A stretch of DNA of 64,000 nt from Rhizoclosmatium globosum. Lineage: Eukaryota > Chytridiomycota > Chytridiomycetes > Chytridiales > Chytriomycetaceae. Location of the stretch: positions 82,311 through 146,310 of the forward strand of contig MCGO01000103.1 in assembly GCA_002104985.1 (NCBI GenBank). The letters are read 5' to 3'. The notes beneath the pieces are model-generated. The model ran no database searches, was not told the DNA's origin, and worked only from the letters and a program-made list of their open reading frames with translations. Made by a program: the position numbers and the translations under genes. Numbering within the stretch: position 1 is the stretch's first letter; the number at the start of each line of letters is the position of its first letter. Below, piece by piece: positions 57,381 to 64,000 of this stretch.

Positions 57381-58156
57381 TATTCTGTATTGTGGTTCAT
57401 GGTTGGGTTGGTTCAACGCTGCTGCTCTTTTGTGGCTATGACAATGTGAAGCCCGGTTGGGGATAAGCAGTGTCGCGTTGTTTCCCTTCACAGCTGTGTT
57501 CACTTTTATTCTGTATTGTGGTTCATGGTTGGGTTGGTTCAACGCTGCTGCTCTTTTGTGGCTATGACAATGTGAAGCCCGGTTGGGGATAAGCAGTGTC
57601 GCGTTGTTTCCCTTCACAGCTGCGTTCACTTTTATTCTGTATTGTGGTTCATGGTTGGGTTGGTTCAACGCTGCTGCTCTTTTGTGGCTATGACAATGTG
57701 AAGCCCGGTTGGGGATAAGCAGTGTCGCGTTGTTTCCCTTCACAGCTGTGTTCACTTTTATTCTGTATTGTGGTTCATGGTTGGGTTGGTTCAACGCTGC
57801 TGCTCTTTTGTGGCTATGACAATGTGAAGCCCGGTTGGGGATAAGCAGTGTCGCGTTGTTTCCCTTCACAGCTGTGTTCACTTTTATTCTGTATTGTGGT
57901 TCATGGTTGGGTTGGTTCAACGCTGCTGCTCTTTTGTGGCTATGACAATGTGAAGCCCGGTTGGGGATAAGCAGTGTCGCGTTGTTTCCCTTCACAGCTG
58001 CGTTCACTTTTATTCTGTATTGTGGTTCATGGTTGGGTTGGTTCAACGCTGCTGCTCTTTTGTGGCTATGACAATGTGAAGCCCGGTTGGGGATAAGCAG
58101 TGTCGCGTTGTTTCCCTTCACAGCTGTGTTCACTTTTATTCTGTATTGTGGTTCCC
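57381..58156. repeat. 126-bp tandem array, 6 full units plus a start of a seventh
   Basis: Units start TATTCTGTATTGTGG at 57,381, 57,507, 57,633, 57,759, 57,885 and 58,011, with a partial at 58,137. They differ only by a C/T in CAGCTGYGTTCAC. The unit shares CTTTTGTGGCYATGRCAATG and GGGATAAGCAGWGYCGCGTTG with the 145-bp unit at 10,903. As 126 is a multiple of 3, the minus strand is open through the array (265 codons, 42-residue repeat containing NNATLLIPNRASHC). Confidence 0.9.
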
Positions 58157-58217
58157 TCATTGTGCGGTTTGCTTTAAAGGGTTTTTATTAATAAACAAAT
58201 TGTGTTGACTTCAACTT

Positions 58218-58223
58218 TTTATT
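58218..58223 (-). terminator. Polyadenylation signal of RRM gene B
   Basis: AATAAA on the minus strand, 73 bases past the stop codon, just outside the 126-bp array. Confidence 0.5.
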
Positions 58224-58295
58224 GAGCCCAACAAAATACACCAAGAACAGCAATGAATAACTAAAAGCAAATACAGTCAACACCTCTCACAATCC

Positions 58296-59379
58296 TCACT
58301 GCAGGTTTTGGCCAGGCTTCCCTTCCTCCATCACACTCTTGAACTCACTGACTCCAATTTGACGACCACTGACATAGGTTTTGTTGAGCTTGGCAATGGT
58401 ATCTTGGGCCTCTTCCATGCTGGACATCAAGATTTGTCCGTATCCTCGACTACGGCCTTGGCTGTCCATGGCAATATTGGCATGTAGAACTGTTCTACCA
58501 TCTTGACTAAAGAGATCCTTGAGCTCTTGTTCTTGAAAGGTAAACGGAAGGTTTCCAACAAAGAGCTGACAACCAACAATGTTTCCGATGCCATGCTGAG
58601 GTGTATCCAAAGTTGCAGATTGCTGCTGGTCTGGTGCACATGTCTGGAGCTGGAATTCTTTTGGATGCTGTGGCTGGTTGTTGGCTTTTGCCGCTGCATT
58701 GATTGGGCTTGCTGTTGGGATATCACTATATTCATCAGTATCTGGAAGATAAATGTTTAGTGATTCTGTTAAAACAATCCGCATTGTGTCCATACCATCA
58801 GTCTGTAGATACTCTAGTGAACTCTGAAACAGCTTTTCTCCGTCAAGGTAGCGCACCATTCCAGTCAAATGTTCGATTTTTTCGGCATTCTTCCGCGCTT
58901 GAGCATTCAGGGACTTGACCTTGTCAGCCCAGGTCAGGCCTTGGCAGCGATGGCCTTCAAGCTCCGACACAGCCACTGCTGAAACCACAGATGTTTGTTC
59001 TGGTGTCCTTGTGCAGACACAGAGTCCATCCAGCACACTTGCGGCAGCGTTTGCTTCCTCAACAGACTTATATAACGCCAAGGTTCCACCACTGAACACC
59101 TCCATGGACAGTGGCGCTGCCCCAGCGTGGACAAGCAAGCCACCAAGGTTTCCACGTGTCATGTTCGGATATCCGCAGAAGTACACATGGTCTTTAGGAT
59201 CGACTCTCTCAGTTTGGCCAAAGTAGTTCATCATTTCTGAGTCATTGGCTGCAAGTTGTTAGCAACGTCAGACACCTCAGAAAATACTCACGAACAGTGT
59301 AGCAACGAGGGCCTTCAGTTTGCTAAAGGGATGGCTTTTGTTCAGATGGTTACTTCAGAACTCTCAAACGTACCTCCAT
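58296..59379 (-). CDS. RRM-domain RNA-binding protein B (4 exons, 311 aa)
   Basis: Exons 59,374-59,379 (ME), 59,292-59,322, 58,796-59,248 and 58,296-58,741 (936 nt). The exon phases are the same as in RRM gene A, and the first two exons sum to 37 nt in both. The N-terminal part (HVYFCGYPNMTRGNLGGLLV) is a diverged RRM-like region. Residues 222-297 form a C-terminal RRM with RNP2 QLFVGNLPF and RNP1 RGYGQILM, better preserved than in gene A. Intron 3 (58,742-58,795, 54 nt, GTATGG ... CTTCCAG, CACTAAAC branch site) has no stop and is a multiple of 3, so the retained form is also open. Probably an RNA-binding protein; no pathway can be assigned. Confidence 0.85.
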
Positions 59380-59529
59380 TTCCAGATAATTTTATGTCCA
59401 AACAAATGCGCCACTTTTCGCTTTTAATTCCACAGAATTCCACAAGAGACTATCGATTTGCTTAAATCAAGATATCTTATTTATAAGCTGAGAGTTTCTG
59501 CTTTCGTTGTGTTGATTTCAGAGATTCAA

Positions 59530-60720
59530 AACAAGATACCTGGACATCGTAAATTGAGTAAATGCGAGCAACGAAGCAAATCACTCACCGGCTTCACTTT
59601 CCAACGTCCTGTTCAAACTTCCCGATTTAGAGACAACCGCAACTTTGATACTTCTGCAGGTGGCTCCGACCGCGTAACCGAATACAGAACTTCATCCAAT
59701 GCCACATCATAATTGCATCTACGTCCACTACTTGAGCTTCTGATAAGCACTTTAACTCAACCACCATATCAACCTTTGCCTCCACAATCGCCCCATCAAC
59801 ACCTTGGAACGCAGCCTTCTTCTTTTCCCTCTTCTTCTTATTTCCCTCCGCAGTCACACCTACGTCAACACTTCCGACATCAACCTCCATTCTATCATCA
59901 CCACTTCCCCCCTCCCCGTCTTTTTCAACCGGTGATATAACAACGACGTTTGTGCATCCTATTCAGCATTGGAAGTGGGGTTTTGTGAACGACTCGTAGG
60001 GATGAAACTGAGCCAACAGTTTCGCGATAACGCATCGAATATTTGCGCTAAAGTCTGCAACGGACGTCAACGGAATATGCGATAGATGAGATGCTTTGAT
60101 GTCTGGAACGGACGACTGTTTGTGAAATAAGAAAGAAGTTGTAGATGAAGAGGTGGACGTTGAGGTAATTGTCGACGAAGAAGTTTCAGTTGTTGCTGTT
60201 GATTTGATTGGTTGAGCTTCTTGAGTTTGCGTGACGGTTGCAGTCAAAGGACACGTCAATTTCGTTGAGTGGACTAGTAGATGGTTGAAGGTCGGGCATT
60301 GCTGGACCAAGACCGGCGGATGTAGTTTGAGGTGGGTTTGTTGGGAATAGAGACGAAGGGTTCCATGGAAACTTTGGAGGTAGCGCTGACGACAAGTACT
60401 CTGGCTCATCGTCTAAGGTTTTACAGTAGGTGTTTGTGCATTTTGCCCCGGGGTGTTGCTGCGTCAAAGCCGTCTGGTTCATCAGGGTCATCAATTGGAT
60501 CAAGTTGTTTGGAAATTTGGTTGAGGGCGGCGAAAGTAGGTCTTCGGTCTTTGGTGGTGGTGTTGTTATTGAGGGATTGGGGGAAGGGGAAGAGACAGCG
60601 ACGAGAGTGACGATGATGATGATGACAATGTACGCGTCGGTAGACAGTGCTTCTATTATCGGATTGTATCTCAACGACGTCAACGAAACAGATTTTCAAA
60701 ACTGCATTTGATGTCGCGTG
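59530..60720 (-). pseudogene. FAM copy 7 with a module fragment at its 3' end
   Basis: Minus-strand FAM member: N-terminal FAALNQISKQLDPIDDPDEP (about 60,560), a Ser/Thr tract with TSFLFHKQSSVPDIK, then a Lys-rich part (GNKKKREKKKA), ELKCLSEAQVVDVDA, and a truncated end near 59,630. A single exon-intron module fragment (AAATTGAGTAAATGCGAGC ... CTCACCGGC, 59,550-59,600) follows. Frames change several times. Confidence 0.4.
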
Positions 60721-60959
60721 GTGGGTTTTAGTGGGTGCTGGATGTACTGTTGAAAACACATGAGGAAGGTTGTTGTTGAATCAGACGTTTGAAGTTTCTG
60801 CTGGTGACACCCAAAAGACGCTTTGACTGCACAAACCCTGATCCTGATACTTTAGAAAAACAGAACTGTGAAAAGATAATGAGCTGCTTGGAACGAAGGT
60901 AGTATTGTTAATCTAAATTGGAAGGTCAAGGAAACACCTACAACAAACTCGTTCAACTC
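60721..60959. other. Linker carrying a FAM helical-type 3' trace
   Basis: Sequence related to 34,620-34,800 (GAAGTTTCTGCTGGTGACAC ... CCTGATCCTGATACTTTA), with inserts and losses. No open frame. Confidence 0.35.
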
Positions 60960-62790
60960 TCAACACGTCCCAACGTGCAACCAGCAAAATCCATCCACCG
61001 TCTGCTTGATCACCTTCCTGAATCTTTCATTTCTCTGATAATTGGTCCCATCCACGGTTAACCCATTGCATTCCATCCAAAGAGCGAGAACCGCAGATTC
61101 TAAAAAGACACAAAACTCGAGCCAACAGATCAAATATCGGAGGAATCCAATGAATCCAGCTGCACCTGCCATTTTTTTAAGCGCTTGTAGAAGCAGATAC
61201 TTTCGTGCCGTTGACTTTTGAAGTTCGCGGGAATGAAAGAAAATGGGTGGGGTTGTGACCGAAGACATGTGGATAATGTTCGGCTGTAGCGGTTGATGAA
61301 TGCAATGGATTTATTTCATAATTGTTTTGAGGCTGTTTCTAGATGCTGGTGTTGGAGGCAACAGTTGGTGAGAATGGCATCAGGTTTCCTGTTTGTTTTT
61401 TCAGTACATTTTCCAAAACAAATGCAATGAAGGAGCCCACCTTGATATCAAGAGTATGTCGAGACAAGGACAACAGAGCAAATCAGTATGCGTTGGATGT
61501 CCGGAATAGATTCTGCTTCTCGATCCGAGACGAACGCGACTTTGATACTTTATGCAGGTGACTCCGACCGCAGATTCAAATTAAGAGCTTCGCTCAAGGA
61601 TACATCCACATTCAGATCCTTGAAAGCATTGACGTCAACTATTTGAGCTCCTGATGATCCATCTCAACGACCACATGAACCTTCTCTGATGTCTCCTCCA
61701 CACTTGCCTCTTCAACGCCATGGAACGCAACCTTCTTCTTTTTCCTCTTCTTCTTATTTCCCTCCGCAGTCACTCACACGTCAACACTTCCAACATCATC
61801 AATCTCCATTCTGTCATCACCACTTCCCTCCTCCCCACCACTTTCAACCAATGCTGTAGCAACAACGTTAGCGCATCCTTTCAGCATTGGAAGTAGGATT
61901 TTGAACGACTGGCAGGGATGACACTGAGCCAACAGTTTCGAGATAACGCATCGAATATTCGCGCTAAAGTCTGCAACAGACGTCAACGGAATAGGTATGC
62001 GATGGATGCGAGGTTTTGATGTCTGGGACGGACGACTGCTTGTGAAATAAGAAGAAGTTTTAGATGTAGAGGTGGACGTTGAGGTAATCGTAGAAGAAGA
62101 AGTTTCAGTTGTTGCTGTTGATTTGATTGGTTGAGCTTCTTGAGTTTAAGTGGCGGTTGCAATGGAAGGAGGGTGCGAGACAGCCCGAGAACAATGAGGG
62201 CCGAGTTCCGAACACATAAAACGTCGGTTTTGTTGAGTGGAATAGTAGATGGTCCGGGGTTGGATATTGCAGCAGCAGGACCGGCGGATGTGGTTTGAGG
62301 TGGGTATGTTGAGTATAGAGAAGTAGCGAACGAAGGGGTAGCGCTGACGACGAAAACTCTGACACTTTTCCCTGCGGTGTCGCTGCGTCAAAGTCGTCTG
62401 AGTCGTGGATTGGATCGAGTTATTCGGAGATTAGGTTGGGCCGCGAGGAAGGAGGTCTTTGGTCATAGGTGCTTGTTGTTGGTGGTATTGATGAGGGATT
62501 GGGGGAAGGGGAGGAACGGCGACTTGGACGAAAGGACAATGCTGATGAAGAGAATCTGGCCTGCTCACACCAATAAGACAGACCTTAAACGCTTCTCCAC
62601 CAAAAAAATTTGATTAGATACGAATTAAAAACGCGAAATAGTTGAAATGAAAGCAAAACCGAAGCGTTGAATGCTCCAGCTTCGTTTTGTTGGCAAGGAG
62701 AGTTGCCCACAAAGCCATCAATCAACCGATTCAGTCCATCCTCCATATTCGTTGCATTTAAGGGAAATATGAATTGCGGAATACTCACTT
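60960..62790 (-). pseudogene. FAM copy 8 (helical type), broken
   Basis: From 5' to 3' on the minus strand: NATNMEDGLNRLIDGF (62,788-62,585), a shortened acidic/Ser-rich part, a Ser/Thr tract ending near 62,030, TSVADFSANIRCVI, then a 102-codon helical stretch at 61,268-60,960 (SRELQKSTARKYLLLQALK ... VLALWMECNGL ... VDGFCWLHVGTC). The last part is the best view of how the helical module joins the FCWLHVG module in one frame. Upstream frames are broken. Confidence 0.45.
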
Positions 62791-62891
62791 TCTATCACGA
62801 TTTCACGATTTCGAGTTTGTGCGACGCCAACAGAGAGAGCTTTCAAGTATTTAATCCTGGAACAAGACGACGTTTGCGCAACTTAAAAAGC

Positions 62892-63777
62892 TTATGATAT
62901 TGGTACATTGGAGCTTCGCGTAACGATAGAAGAAAGGAGGAAGAAGAATTGTAGAGTACTAGAGAGAGAAGTACTGAAGAGGGGCAATTGGCATGCTGGA
63001 GAGGGGTATCTTATATATGGCCAGTTTCGAAATGTAGAACACAATCGATATTGGATTTGAGTCACAGGGAATAGACCATGGTGGATTGTTGAGGGTGGAT
63101 TCAATGTCCACATAACCTCTTCATTCTCTTGCTGTTGGAACGAAGGCCAGTCAGATGGCCCGCGGTTGGTTGTGTTAAGCCCACGTAAACTCCTCCTTCT
63201 CTTGCTGTTGGAACGAAAGCTCAGCGAGTGCGTCACGAGGAATAAACGGCGGATTTGTTCGGGGTAGATTCAAAAGGCTTTCTTCTCTCACTGTTGGAAC
63301 GAAGGCTCAGTAATCTTGTCTTTCCCAGCGTGGCTCACTCACCACTGCGTCGAATTCGTACAATCCGTGGGTGATTGTGTTATGGTTGTCACGTAGTCTT
63401 TGATTCGATAATACGGCAACTCAGGATTCTTCTAAGGAGTGGAAGCATTGGTTAGACAGGTGTGTGAGGAGATACTCCGAGAGAGGCGGGGAAAGCTCAG
63501 TGCTTTGCATCAGTACCCTTCCAGAGAGCCAAACACGAGACGAGTTCTTCAGTCAAGAGATCTTTTCTAAGAAGCACGGACGAACGGAATATGGTTACCT
63601 CTTCTGTCTCGAATTGTGTTTGACAGCCAGATTGCACATAACCAAGGTGGGCATTGGTTCGAAGGGACTTGCTGAATTCACATTGGCGGTAAGAACGTAT
63701 GTCCGTGGTGGGTTGTGAAGGGTGGCAGTTGGGACAAGGTGGATGGAGTGTACTTTGCTATTTATTGTTTCCATCAA
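62892..63777 (-). CDS. Block D orphan gene, copy 3
   Basis: Third copy of the 17,344-18,110 gene. The exon HNPPRTYVLTANVNSASPFE has the same GTAACC donor. In the middle exon the frame is disturbed near 63,490 (AGCTCAGTGC with a base change compared with AGCTCAGAGTGC), removing the serine-rich start. The last exon carries an insertion of about 70 bases near 63,150-63,210 that duplicates TCTTGCTGTTGGAACGAA. More damaged than copies 1 and 2. Confidence 0.35.
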
Positions 63778-64000
63778 CTGTTCAAAGAATGAGAAGTAGC
63801 ACGCGCACGAAAGTATGTAATCGAAATGATGTATTGTCCACTTCTTTCATCCTTCAATTATCTCTGACGTTTAATTTAATCTGTTATACTTCTCTACGTG
63901 CAGCCACAATTTATCGAATACACATTACTCATTCGTTTAATTTCATTGAAACACGTTGCATACGTTTTATTTATTTTGAAGGGAATATTCGCGAAATCAA

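Noticed and set aside
1..64000. tRNA, rRNA and telomeric repeats
   Set aside because: I scanned for GGTTCGA-type B boxes with flanking stems and for short telomere-like tandem repeats and saw none that would fold or repeat convincingly; GGTTCG hits (for example 9,924 and 18,029) lie in introns or coding sequence.
1..64000. Transposable element as the driver of the duplications
   Set aside because: No reverse transcriptase, transposase, integrase or helicase/Rep frame, and no terminal repeats, were found; the block edges look like recombination or microhomology joins.

Overview
The window is eukaryotic. Its genes are split by short introns (about 45-60 nt, GTAAG/GTATG/GTGAG donors, TACTAAC- or CTAAC-like branch sites close to the acceptor), and AATAAA signals lie 15-80 bases past several stop codons. 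There is no operon layout and no Shine-Dalgarno pattern. Base composition is moderate. A unicellular protist with compact introns fits best; an oxymonad-like metamonad is one possibility, but nothing here fixes the taxon. 

Most of the 64 kb consists of direct-orientation duplications in different states of decay. Block A (24,854-34,830) recurs as A' (42,540-52,386). Block B, a broken plus-strand gene, occurs at about 1.1-3.7, 19.35-20.66, 28.1-31.5 and 45.7-49.1 kb. Block C (DNA polymerase delta remnant, tandem array and RNA-binding protein gene) occurs at about 6.4-13.6 and 53.5-59.4 kb. Block D (start of a low-complexity gene family plus an orphan gene) occurs at about 15-18.6, 36.2-39.5 and 60-64 kb. 

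The genes that look intact after manual splicing are: two paralogous RRM proteins (12,511-13,646 and 58,296-59,379, both minus); a two-RRM protein with a long P/E/V/D repeat tail (40,839-42,585, plus); a three-exon orphan (21,128-22,024, plus); and two copies of a seven-exon gene with a TFIIS N-terminal-domain-like region (32,349-33,842 and 49,926-51,425, minus). A third relative of the last gene runs off the left edge. 

The rest is dominated by a minus-strand family, here called FAM. Its members share Ser/Thr-rich, acidic and Lys-rich N-terminal modules joined to different C-terminal modules, and nearly all are frameshifted. Several FAM copies run directly into tandem arrays whose unit looks like one small exon (82-86 nt) plus one short intron. 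Two truncated polymerase delta copies each sit between a 208/209-bp exon-plus-intron minisatellite and a second array (145-bp or 126-bp units) that ends at the RRM gene. The second-array units share a core although their lengths differ. The region looks like a recombination-prone, subtelomere-like nursery of gene fragments, but no telomeric repeat is visible.
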